A stretch of DNA of 26,971 nucleotides from a virus: the IMG/VR virus record IMGVR_UViG_3300008219_000074, positions 1-26,971 of that record. One strand, written 5' to 3'. Made by a program: the position numbers and the translations under genes. The notes beneath the pieces are model-generated. The model worked only from the letters and a program-made list of their open reading frames with translations, was not told the DNA's origin and did no database searches. Positions 7,157-14,031 of the stretch are shown here, one piece after another. Each line of letters begins with the position of its first letter. The first letter of the stretch is position 1.

Positions 7157-9371
7157 GCAACAAAGAGGAACACCCCCAGGATTTACTCACTCAGGTGGGA
7201 TTTCTACTCAGGCGTTTGATCCATTTTATAATCCATCTACAGGAGAGACATGGACGGCTAGTATTGGTGGATTTACGCCAGGACCAGGATGGGTTAGGGG
7301 TACTCCACCAGCAGGTACTGAATCACGATATACTCAATGGGTTGCTCCAGAACAAGATGCATCTAGTGGCGATGGTACTATATCACCAGGATCTGCTCAG
7401 GCAGTAGCAGCAACGTCAACACCATCAATGGCAGGTGGAGATCAACTAGATACTAACGCTACACAAAATCTTAGAAATCAAGGTATCACAAGTCTAAATG
7501 CATACCGTGATGTTAATGGTGGTTTATATTATGCTACCGTACCACGAATTCGTGCTGAAGGTGCAAGGGGTACTGATGGAGGTCGTAGAGCAAGGGTTGC
7601 GATTGATTCTGCAGGACCAATAGGTTCATATCCCCAACCGGAAGCACCTACATATCGAGATGCTCAGCCTGGGCCTCCTACTATTTCTACTACTCCTACT
7701 CCTGAGTCACAAATAATAGATCGTAGTGATTATCGTCACCCAGAATATGAGGCTTGGGCCCAAGAATATGAATTAGAACAAGCTGAAGACGATAGAGTAG
7801 CTGAAGAAATTTATGAAAAGGCAATGACTGATCCTAATAATCCAGATGGAGTATGGGATCCAGAACTTAAACGCTTAAAAGTATGGGGCTGGGTTGATGG
7901 TGAAAGAAAGATGATTCTCGCCCCGAAATATGGTGAGTCAAAATCAAGTTTTACTACTTTTGAAGATTTTTTCAATGCTATGCTTGCTGGAGGGATAAAT
8001 ATAGGAAAAGGTATTGAACAAGCTGTTGCTAATATTACAGCTGATGCTGGAGGAGGTCTTGCAAATATATTAGGGCTGGATACAGATCCTGCACGTAGCG
8101 CAACTGATGCTCCTTCGGTTAAGACTGCTCCAGAGCAGGAGCTTGGTCCTGATTATAATTTAAAGGAAGGGGAACAAGCTACTACTGGTATTGATATGAT
8201 TTCTTCAGCAATACCTAATGTTGCTCGTCCCGATATTACAGAAGGACCACTCATAACCGATGATATGTTTGGGAGTGGTCCTCGTCCTGCTCCTGCTCCT
8301 GCTATTCTTGGTCCTCGTTCTGGGCCTGTACCTGCTCCTGTACCTGCTCCTGTACCTGAGCCTGTACCTGAGCCTGTACCTGCTCCTATTGCTCCTCCTC
8401 CTCCTCTAGTTCCTCGTGCTCCTGAGCCTATAACTGAAGAAGAAGATTATATGGCTTATCAATTAGCTCAAGATGAAGAAGATCAGGAAAAGGCTAGGGC
8501 TGAGGCTAGGGCTGAGGCTGATTATGCAGATGAAATGCAAAAGGAGCGTGAGGAGCGTGAAGCTGCTGCCCAAGCTGCTGCCCAAGCTGCTGAGGAGCGT
8601 GAAGCTGCTGCCCAAGCTGCTATGGATGATGATCCTTATGCTGATATGGCTGGAGGTGGCCTAGTTAAACGTAATCCTTATAAATATGCTAGAGGTGGGC
8701 CAGTTGATAGACTACCTACTGATCTAGAGCCCCGTACTATTCCCTTAGTTTCTAATCCAAATTTACCCCCAGAAGCAGAAGGCCCAGCGCCTAATTATAA
8801 TTTAGAGGAAGCGAAAAAAGATTATTACGAGAAAAGAAAAGAACGTGAAGACTTTATTCGTACCCGTGAGAATTATAATCAAAAGCTGAAAGAACATGAA
8901 GAATTTATTCGTAGTCGTAGAGATTATGAAGATGCGCGTGGGTATGCTGAAGGTGGATTAGTTGATAGACTGCCTGCAGATATTGATACAGATATTGATA
9001 TTGAAACACCTGCTCTTGCTCCATTAGCCTTTACTCCCGGTTCTAGTGCAGGATCAGAGTCACAAGATCCACCACTACCGAATTATAATTTAGCAGAAGA
9101 TAAAAAAGATTTTTACGCGAAACAAAAAGAACGTCAGGATTTAGTCCGCGTTCGTGAAAATTACGCAGAAGGTGGCTTAGTCAATAGACGGTCTAAGGAA
9201 GGAAAATCTCCACCCAATGCAGGGGTTGCAGACGATTTACTACGCAACCTTTCTGAAGGGGAATACGTAATTCCCAAACACATAGTTGATCATTTTGGAG
9301 AGAAGTTTTTTGAGGACTTACTGGAGACTATCCCACCCCCTAAGAAAACACTTGTTCAACTAAGAATTTAA
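7149..9371 (+). CDS. Large Pro/Ala-rich virion-associated protein with duplicated GGLVDRLP modules
   Basis: I start this protein at ATG 7149 (AGGA at 7137-7140) rather than the upstream TTG 7122; it is then 740 residues. It is hydrophilic and low in complexity. In order: a Gly/Pro/Thr-rich N-terminal half, a Pro-Val-Pro-Ala/Glu repeat tract (about residues 392-412), an Ala/Glu/Arg coiled-coil-like stretch (about 440-495), then two related modules that each begin GG(P/L)VDRLP and contain PNYNL...KKD(Y/F)Y...RENY. The C-terminus DDLLRNLSEGEYVIPKHIVD followed by HFG...FFEDLL resembles the 'LSPGEFVIP...HFG' element frequent at the ends of phage virion proteins. Between portal and scaffold it could be a head-completion or inner-head protein; no enzyme motif is seen. 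Its TAA is followed by a coding-like in-frame extension (see 9372-9471). Confidence 0.6.
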   Translation: MAEQQRGTPPGFTHSGGISTQAFDPFYNPSTGETWTASIGGFTPGPGWVRGTPPAGTESRYTQWVAPEQDASSGDGTISPGSAQAVAATSTPSMAGGDQLDTNATQNLRNQGITSLNAYRDVNGGLYYATVPRIRAEGARGTDGGRRARVAIDSAGPIGSYPQPEAPTYRDAQPGPPTISTTPTPESQIIDRSDYRHPEYEAWAQEYELEQAEDDRVAEEIYEKAMTDPNNPDGVWDPELKRLKVWGWVDGERKMILAPKYGESKSSFTTFEDFFNAMLAGGINIGKGIEQAVANITADAGGGLANILGLDTDPARSATDAPSVKTAPEQELGPDYNLKEGEQATTGIDMISSAIPNVARPDITEGPLITDDMFGSGPRPAPAPAILGPRSGPVPAPVPAPVPEPVPEPVPAPIAPPPPLVPRAPEPITEEEDYMAYQLAQDEEDQEKARAEARAEADYADEMQKEREEREAAAQAAAQAAEEREAAAQAAMDDDPYADMAGGGLVKRNPYKYARGGPVDRLPTDLEPRTIPLVSNPNLPPEAEGPAPNYNLEEAKKDYYEKRKEREDFIRTRENYNQKLKEHEEFIRSRRDYEDARGYAEGGLVDRLPADIDTDIDIETPALAPLAFTPGSSAGSESQDPPLPNYNLAEDKKDFYAKQKERQDLVRVRENYAEGGLVNRRSKEGKSPPNAGVADDLLRNLSEGEYVIPKHIVDHFGEKFFEDLLETIPPPKKTLVQLRI
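8325..8384 (+). repeat. 12-bp coding tandem repeat (PVPA/PVPE)
   Basis: Five in-frame 12-base units alternate CCTGTACCTGCT and CCTGTACCTGAG and encode Pro-Val-Pro-Ala/Glu. The units are nearly identical, which marks a recent slippage or unequal-crossover expansion inside the 740-residue protein. The product is an extended polyproline-type linker with occasional negative charges. Copy number is likely to vary between relatives. Confidence 0.85.
8550..8621 (+). repeat. 30-bp direct repeat coding for EERE-AAAQAA
   Basis: A 30-base unit beginning GAGGAGCGTGAAGCTGCTGC occurs at 8550-8579 and again, identical, at 8592-8621, with an extra 12-base GCCCAAGCTGCT copy between. It encodes alternating charged and Ala-rich helix, consistent with a coiled coil. 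The shorter GCTAGGGCTGAG repeat lies just upstream (about 8492-8516). All are in frame. Confidence 0.8.
8690..9183 (+). repeat. Diverged duplicated protein module in the 740-residue protein
   Basis: Copy one spans about 8690-8880 and copy two about 8947-9180. Both encode GG(P/L)VDRLP(T/A)D, a variable acidic/Pro linker, then PNYNL-x-E-x-KKD(Y/F)Y-x-K-x-KER-x-D-hydrophobic-R-x-RENY; a third partial GGLVNRR follows. The DNA copies have drifted although the peptide landmarks stay, so the duplication is old and the module is under selection, probably as a repeated binding element. Confidence 0.7.
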
Positions 9372-9471
9372 CACAATAGTTTGGGAGGCTACCCAGTTGA
9401 ATTAAATTGGCCCCTCTCTGAGAATATTTCTCGTGGCTACCCTACTATTGGCCCCACATGGAGAATATAAA
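9372..9471 (+). other. In-frame, coding-like stretch after a TAA stop; scaffold leader
   Basis: The 100 bases between the 740-residue protein and the scaffold stay open in the frame of the former: after TAA (9369-9371) the frame reads on for 32 codons to TAA 9468-9470 and includes GGYPVELNWPLSENIS and then RGYPTIGPTWRI. The peptide has a repeated (G/R)GYP element and looks protein-like. At DNA level GGCTACCC occurs at 9387 and 9434 and TTGGCCC at 9407 and 9449, an imperfect tandem repeat. A weak hairpin GAGAA-TAT-TTCTC lies at 9419-9431. Possible meanings are stop-codon readthrough, a remnant of a longer gene, a tiny independent gene starting at TTG 9381, or a structured leader for the scaffold. 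Confidence 0.4.
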
Positions 9472-10323
9472 ATGTCTAATATAGAACGTCAAATGTATAA
9501 GAGTGCCGACCAGTCTGAAGCGGAACAAGATGATAATGTTGTCTTAACTACTCGTGGAGGATATGTTAAAGCTACTCAAGAAACAGAAGAACAGAAAGAA
9601 GACAAGCAAATTGCCGCCGCTGCTAATGATCAAGAGTTAGGTAAGGCCGAAAAGACTTGGGCCTCACGTTATGCTAACCTTCGTAAGTTCTCAGCAAAAG
9701 AAAAAGCGGACATTGAAAATAAGTACCAGGATGAATTAGCCACTATGAGGGCTAAACTCGATGAGACTACCCCATCTGGGCCTCTCTTAACTGATGAAGC
9801 GTTGCAACAATTCATTACCGATCAACCTGATGCCTATAATCTTGTTAATAGTCTGATCCGAAGAGAGTCAGTAGAACGCGACAAAGAAATTGCGAAGCTT
9901 AAAAACACTCTTATAGAAAAAGATAATGAATCTAAGCGTAGTGCGGCAGAGAAAGCTTTATTGCGTAGACATTCTAATTGGGAAGAGATTACTACAAGTG
10001 ATGCTTTCCATGAATGGGCAGCAAGTAAATCTCAAAAGACACAAGACGAGATTTATGAAAACCCAGATGATGCAGGTTTGTTATCAGAAAAAATTGACTT
10101 CTATTTAGCTGAAACAGGTTCAAGCGGCAAGACCAGAAACAATAATGTAAATAAAAAAGCCGCAGCTTCCCTTGTACCAACAAATAGCGGACAATCCGTT
10201 AAAAATTCACAAGGGCGAGTTTATAAACGATCTGAGATTCAGAACATGACTCAGGGACAATATGAAGCTCTCGAAGATGACCTTAATTTGGCAATTAAAG
10301 AAGGGCGGATTATTAATGGATAA
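9472..10323 (+). CDS. Capsid scaffolding protein
   Basis: The start is taken at ATG 9472, with GGAG at 9460-9463; an upstream GTG 9433 lacks a good site. The product is 283 residues, strongly charged and helical, with long Glu/Lys/Ala/Gln stretches (KTWASRYANLRKFSAKEKAD...), typical of scaffolds that line the inside of the prohead and leave or are degraded before packaging. The C-terminus carries the short basic helical unit common to these proteins: VYKRSEIQNMTQGQYEALED and then IKEGRI, comparable to the S-E-I-x-x-M...GRI ending that docks on the capsid protein. It lies directly before the major capsid gene, the canonical order. No protease motif is visible. Confidence 0.85.
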   Translation: MSNIERQMYKSADQSEAEQDDNVVLTTRGGYVKATQETEEQKEDKQIAAAANDQELGKAEKTWASRYANLRKFSAKEKADIENKYQDELATMRAKLDETTPSGPLLTDEALQQFITDQPDAYNLVNSLIRRESVERDKEIAKLKNTLIEKDNESKRSAAEKALLRRHSNWEEITTSDAFHEWAASKSQKTQDEIYENPDDAGLLSEKIDFYLAETGSSGKTRNNNVNKKAAASLVPTNSGQSVKNSQGRVYKRSEIQNMTQGQYEALEDDLNLAIKEGRIING

Positions 10324-10344
10324 TTTAATTAAGGAGAAATAAAA

Positions 10345-11280
10345 ATGACTGTAGCTAATACAGGAGGATGGAACAATCTGCCATCAGGTAATTTCATCCC
10401 TGAAATCTACTCTAAAAATGTACAAAAGTTTCTTAGAAAAGTTGCTGTTGTATCAGACATTACTAACACCGATTATTTCGGTGAAATTGCTAACTTTGGT
10501 GATACAGTTCGTATTATTAAAGAACCAACCATTAGTGTTACGGCTTACACACGAGGGTTGAGCCTAAATACTGAACAACTTGCTGATGATCAGCTAACCT
10601 TGACTGTTGATCAGGCAAACTATTTCCAGTTTGCTGTTGATGACATTGAAGCTAAGGTTGCCCACATTAATTGGACGGATATGGCAATTGGGTCTGCTGC
10701 GTACTCGCTACGTAACACCTTTGACTCAGCTGTTCTTTCCTATATGCGTGGTCAGGCTCCATCAGGTAATATTGTCGGTTCTGACTCTGCTACGTCAACT
10801 GGTGATATTACTTCTACATCTGCTGCTATGGACCTTGGCTATGGTGCTGGTGAGGTTTCCCCTCTCCGCATGATGGCTCGTGCCCGTCGCCAACTTAACG
10901 ATCAAGACGCACCAGAGGATAACCGTTGGTTCGTTGCTCCCCCAGACTTCTGGGAAATTATGGAAGACGAAAACTCGAAACTTTTGGATCGTGACTTCTC
11001 AAGCGATAGCGATTCTAAACTTCGTAATGGCCGCGTAACCGAAGGACTTATCCGAGGTTTCCGCTGCTATATGTCCCGAAATCTACCGGCTGCAAGTTCT
11101 GCAACCAATTCGATCCTTTTCGGTCATATGTCGTCTACTGCAACTGCATCGCAGATTGCAAAAACTGAAGTGCTTCGTTCAGAAGATTTCTTTGGGGACA
11201 AAACTCGTGGTTTGCACCTTTTTGGTCGCAAGACGCTGCGTACCGAGACTCTAGGTACTGGCTACTACGTGATTGACTAA
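10345..11280 (+). CDS. Major capsid protein
   Basis: The product is 311 residues and follows the scaffold by 21 bases with a near-consensus AAGGAG site, as expected for the most abundant virion protein. The N-terminal part FIPEIYSKNVQKFLRKVAVV, followed by DYFGEIANFGDTVRI and EPTISVTAYTRG, is a typical N-arm and E-loop region of a HK97-fold capsid protein of short-tailed phages. The middle has helices around NTFDSAVLSYMRG, then the spine-like MMARARRQLNDQDAP followed by RWFVAPPDFWEIM, and a beta-rich end (TRGLHLFGRKTLRTETLG). No decoration domain is fused. Codons here are somewhat richer in C/G than in neighbours, which may reflect selection for high expression. Confidence 0.88.
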   Translation: MTVANTGGWNNLPSGNFIPEIYSKNVQKFLRKVAVVSDITNTDYFGEIANFGDTVRIIKEPTISVTAYTRGLSLNTEQLADDQLTLTVDQANYFQFAVDDIEAKVAHINWTDMAIGSAAYSLRNTFDSAVLSYMRGQAPSGNIVGSDSATSTGDITSTSAAMDLGYGAGEVSPLRMMARARRQLNDQDAPEDNRWFVAPPDFWEIMEDENSKLLDRDFSSDSDSKLRNGRVTEGLIRGFRCYMSRNLPAASSATNSILFGHMSSTATASQIAKTEVLRSEDFFGDKTRGLHLFGRKTLRTETLGTGYYVID

Positions 11281-11303
11281 TAGATAGGAAAGGAAAATAA
11301 ATT

Positions 11304-11762
11304 ATGGCTACAATTGCTGCAGCCGCCCCTACTGCTGGTCAACCAGCGTCGGCGCGGACTCCATATATTCTTGAAAAAGTCGTAGACTTTGCTGTTATTG
11401 CTGCGGCAGTAACAATTGGTACGACTGATACAGTACAGGTACTGAAACTTCCAGCTTCTACCCACGTTAGTGGTGCTGGTTACGAAATCCTGACTGCCGA
11501 AACAACTAATACCTCTGCTCAGGTTGAGCTTGGTGATGGTGTTGATCCTAATAGGTTTGTTGCATCTACTACAATTGCTGCAACTGGTGTTAGTGCATCA
11601 GTGGCTACTACGTCTGCCCTTGGGCATACGTATGCATCAGCAGATACTATTGATCTGTTAATCTCGGTTGATGATCCTACTAATGCTAAGCTCCGAGTGT
11701 GGGCTATCTGTAGTGACATTAAACCTGTTGGAAATACCACTGATAATTCGACTTGGGCCTAA
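11304..11762 (+). CDS. Capsid-associated beta protein (probable decoration protein)
   Basis: The product is 152 residues with GGAAAGGA before the ATG, 23 bases after the capsid gene. It is Ala/Thr/Val-rich with alternating strands; the last part (DTIDLLISVDDPTNAKLRVW then AICSDI) resembles the closing strands of small beta-sandwich proteins encoded next to capsid genes in marine phages. The position immediately after the capsid gene, upstream of a terminator-like hairpin, is where decoration or head-fiber proteins are usually found. No catalytic motif or membrane segment is present. The assignment rests on position and composition. Confidence 0.55.
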   Translation: MATIAAAAPTAGQPASARTPYILEKVVDFAVIAAAVTIGTTDTVQVLKLPASTHVSGAGYEILTAETTNTSAQVELGDGVDPNRFVASTTIAATGVSASVATTSALGHTYASADTIDLLISVDDPTNAKLRVWAICSDIKPVGNTTDNSTWA

Positions 11763-11776
11763 ATAAGAAATGGATA

Positions 11777-11802
11777 AGGGAGGGGGGTAATTCCCCCTCT
11801 CT
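11777..11802 (+). terminator. Strong G/C hairpin after the capsid block
   Basis: The arms AGGGAGGGGG (11777-11786) and CCCCCTCTCT (11793-11802) pair over 10 bp with one G-U around a 6-base loop. It follows the capsid-associated gene by 14 bases. No T-run follows (AATCTACT), so it is more likely an attenuator, an mRNA-stabilising 3' structure or a translational element than a classic terminator. The next start codon lies 9 bases downstream. The 5' arm contains Shine-Dalgarno-like GGGAGG that folding would hide. Confidence 0.6.
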
Positions 11803-11811
11803 AATCTACTA

Positions 11812-12171
11812 ATGGCGACAATAGTAAACAGAATTTCAGGGCAACAGCTGGCGCAGTCACGTCCATCGACTACTACTGCTGCCTCTATATATGCCCCTAG
11901 ATCTCAATTTAGAATTGAGATACGTAAGTTTGTAGTATGTAATACTTCTGGAGATGCTGCAACCTTCAGAATTTTTCACGACGATAATGGTTCTACATAT
12001 GATGAAACTACTGCACTGTTCTGGGATAGTCCCATTGATGCAGGTGAGACAGTAACAATAGAAGAAGAATTTTGGATGATTGGTAGAAGCCAAGGTAATG
12101 TTGCAGTTAGAACAAGTGTTAGTAATGCCTTGACTTTTACAGTCTATGGCGCAAGAGATAAGACTGGCTAA
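11812..12171 (+). CDS. Small beta-rich virion protein
   Basis: The product is 119 residues. After a polar N-terminus, PRSQFRIEIRKFVVCNTSGD begins a beta-rich fold, continued by ATFRIFHDDNGSTYDETTAL, FWDSPIDAGETVTIEEEFWM and ALTFTVYGARD. This pattern (a first strand ending V-C-N-T-S, then FRIFHD, then a W-containing turn and a final T-F-T-V-x-G-A) is one I associate with small structural proteins widespread in marine phages; the function there is not established. No Shine-Dalgarno precedes the start, which lies 9 bases after a strong hairpin. The stop overlaps the next gene by one base. Confidence 0.5.
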   Translation: MATIVNRISGQQLAQSRPSTTTAASIYAPRSQFRIEIRKFVVCNTSGDAATFRIFHDDNGSTYDETTALFWDSPIDAGETVTIEEEFWMIGRSQGNVAVRTSVSNALTFTVYGARDKTG

Positions 12172-12383
12172 TGCCTATTTGGCGCACGGGGAAACCCCGT
12201 TCAGCTATTGCTCGTGATCCTACAATCGTTGATAAGGGAAATATTGAGCGATCCGCTGTCTTTGATTATGATGTAGGAAGTAAACAAGATGATACGAATG
12301 AGTTACTTAAATTAGTTGTACTACATTTAACATCTATAACAAATGAAGATTTTAACACTGAAGATACAAAAGGATTAATATAA
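12171..12383 (+). CDS. Small conserved-type structural-block protein
   Basis: The product is 70 residues, starting at the last base of the upstream stop (TAATG) and ending the same way in the next gene. A basic N-terminus (WRTGKPRSAIARD) is followed by an acidic linker and a helix, DDTNELLKLVVLHLTSITNE, a pattern (N-E-L-L-K-x-hydrophobic-x-L-H-L-x-x-I-T) common in small proteins within phage head-tail blocks. A perfect 6-bp hairpin with an AAA loop (12186-12200) lies within its first codons. Length and tight coupling suggest a stoichiometric partner of the flanking beta proteins; this is inference. Confidence 0.5.
   Translation: MPIWRTGKPRSAIARDPTIVDKGNIERSAVFDYDVGSKQDDTNELLKLVVLHLTSITNEDFNTEDTKGLI
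12186..12200 (+). other. Perfect small hairpin at the beginning of a coding region
   Basis: ACGGGG (12186-12191) and CCCCGT (12195-12200) pair perfectly around AAA, 15 bases after the ATG at 12171. It may slow re-initiating ribosomes at the TAATG junction or be a by-product of the codons for Thr-Gly-Lys-Pro-Arg. Confidence 0.35.
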
Positions 12384-12913
12384 TGAAATTAGAAGGTGCA
12401 ACTGGCGGCAACGTCCTTAATGTTGATGTAGACGGTCGTGCCGAAACTACATCAGTTATCCAAAATTCTCTTGAACATTATTCAGAAAGTGGTGACTCAT
12501 GGGCGTGGTCTAACGTAACGTATGACCCAGATGCTGCAGATACTATTATTCTTGTTCAGAATACACATGCAACTAAAAATTTGCATATTTCGCAAATTGA
12601 ATTTGTTTCTGATACAGCTAGTGAAGTTACTGTTCACTTAACAAATGGTGCTACTTTTACCCCTACTGGCACAGCAATTGTTGCTACAAATTTGAATAAC
12701 AATGTTGGCGGTATTGCATTTGCTACAGCTAAAGGTGATGAAACAGCTAATACTCAAGGTAACATTGTATTTCATACAAAAGTATTAGCTAATACTCCTA
12801 ATCAGTTTGATATGAAAAATGCTGTTGTTCTAGGAAATAATCAATCTATCGGCGTTGATCTTGTAACGGCAGCGACTGCTGCTTTTACCACTATCTGGGG
12901 TTACTACAAGTAA
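12383..12913 (+). CDS. Beta-rich virion protein, possible decoration/neck protein
   Basis: The product is 176 residues, coupled to the upstream gene by TAATG. It is rich in Thr, Asn, Val and Ala and has no membrane segment. Strands such as TIILVQNTHATKNLHISQIE and SEVTVHLTNGATFTPTGTAI, with an ending AFTTIWGYYK, indicate a beta-sandwich. Mid-sequence QNTHATKNLHISQIEFVSD parallels the VCNTSGD...FRIFHD arrangement of the protein at 11812, so both may share a fold. Between capsid block and tail adaptor it could be a decoration, neck or head-fiber protein. No closer identification is possible from the sequence. Confidence 0.5.
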   Translation: MKLEGATGGNVLNVDVDGRAETTSVIQNSLEHYSESGDSWAWSNVTYDPDAADTIILVQNTHATKNLHISQIEFVSDTASEVTVHLTNGATFTPTGTAIVATNLNNNVGGIAFATAKGDETANTQGNIVFHTKVLANTPNQFDMKNAVVLGNNQSIGVDLVTAATAAFTTIWGYYK

Positions 12914-12927
12914 CAAAAGGAAATTAA

Positions 12928-14031
12928 ATGGCTACAACTTTTCTTACGTTAACCAATAATGTCCTTAAAGCTATTAATGAACCTAGTCTTACATCCACTA
13001 CTTTTCCTACCTCTGTTGGTATTCAACTTACAGTACAGAATGATGTAAATCAGGCTATCAAAGATATCATAGGAGCAGAACTTGAGTGGCCATTTAACTA
13101 TGCTACTCGTTCTGATACATTGATCCCGGCTACTGGTACAATTGCGTTACAAACAAATCGTACAGTTGACTGGGATTCTTTTTATATTCAACCTATTAAT
13201 GAAGTTACTAATGGAGAGTTTACTTCTAATATTACTAGTTGGACTGCTATTAATGCTGGCTCTGGTGCTGCTGCATATACTTCTACAGGAAATGGTCGTG
13301 CACGTTTAACTGGTGATGGAACTGATATTGGTGGCATTACCCAGTCTATCAGTACAGTGATTAATAGAGAATATAATGCGTTGTTTAGACATCTTTCTAA
13401 TGCAGTTACTGTTAGAGTAGGTACCACGTCTGGTGGCACAGAAATATCCTCGACAGAATATGCTTTAGGTGATGATGGTGAAGGGGAACTTAAAGAGTTT
13501 TCTTTTACAGCTACAGCTACTGCTACATATATAAGTTTCACTAATACATCTACTACTGCGGTTGATATTGACTTCATTCGTATTCGTGAGAATAGAGAAG
13601 GCCAAAAACTTACCTTTAAGTCTCTAGATGTATGGAGAGAATTGCAACAGGGACAAGATAATGTTCCTAGTACATCTCAAATGGGATATCCTAATTTTGT
13701 ATATGAAACTCAAAATGATTATTATGGTATCACACCTTTACCTAATCAGGGTAACTGGGAAGTTTCCTATGACTACTGGACTATTCCCGCAGAACTAACA
13801 GTTCATGGCAGTGAGATGATTATTCCTGATCAATGGGCTTGGGTAGTTGTTGAACAAGCTAAGATGTATGCATTTGAGCATTTGTCTGATCCTTCATTTC
13901 ATGACCGTTCACAAAATAGAGCCGCGCAAGGAATAAAACGAATGCGTATCGAAATGATTAACCGTAAAGATGAAATGACTTCTCGTATGAGTGCTAGATC
14001 TGGTCATCATAATAGTATATTTAGTAGTTAA
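12928..14031 (+). CDS. Tail adaptor (T7 gp11-type tubular protein A) with inserted carbohydrate-binding-like domain
   Basis: The product is 367 residues with AAGGAAA before the ATG. Residues 1-92 (LTNNVLKAINEP...NQAIKDIIGAELEWPFNYAT) and 223-367 (SLDVWRELQQ...SYDYWTIPAEL, IPDQWAWVVVEQAKMYAFEH) match the two halves of the T7-type adaptor that joins the portal to the tail nozzle. Between them, residues about 95-219 form an extra beta-sandwich: it opens NGEFTSNITSWTAIN and later has ARLTGDGTDIGGITQSISTV, ALFRHLSN and YISFTNTSTTAVDIDFIRIR, the usual course of CBM4/9-like and galactose-binding domains. The extra domain probably projects from the tail and could touch host glycans. The stop overlaps the next start (TAATG). 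Confidence 0.7.
   Translation: MATTFLTLTNNVLKAINEPSLTSTTFPTSVGIQLTVQNDVNQAIKDIIGAELEWPFNYATRSDTLIPATGTIALQTNRTVDWDSFYIQPINEVTNGEFTSNITSWTAINAGSGAAAYTSTGNGRARLTGDGTDIGGITQSISTVINREYNALFRHLSNAVTVRVGTTSGGTEISSTEYALGDDGEGELKEFSFTATATATYISFTNTSTTAVDIDFIRIRENREGQKLTFKSLDVWRELQQGQDNVPSTSQMGYPNFVYETQNDYYGITPLPNQGNWEVSYDYWTIPAELTVHGSEMIIPDQWAWVVVEQAKMYAFEHLSDPSFHDRSQNRAAQGIKRMRIEMINRKDEMTSRMSARSGHHNSIFSS

Noticed and set aside
9433-9471. GTG 9433 as start of the scaffold
   Set aside because: GGAG at 9460-9463 is spaced for ATG 9472, and the peptide between (MATLLLAPHGEYK) does not look like a scaffold N-terminus.
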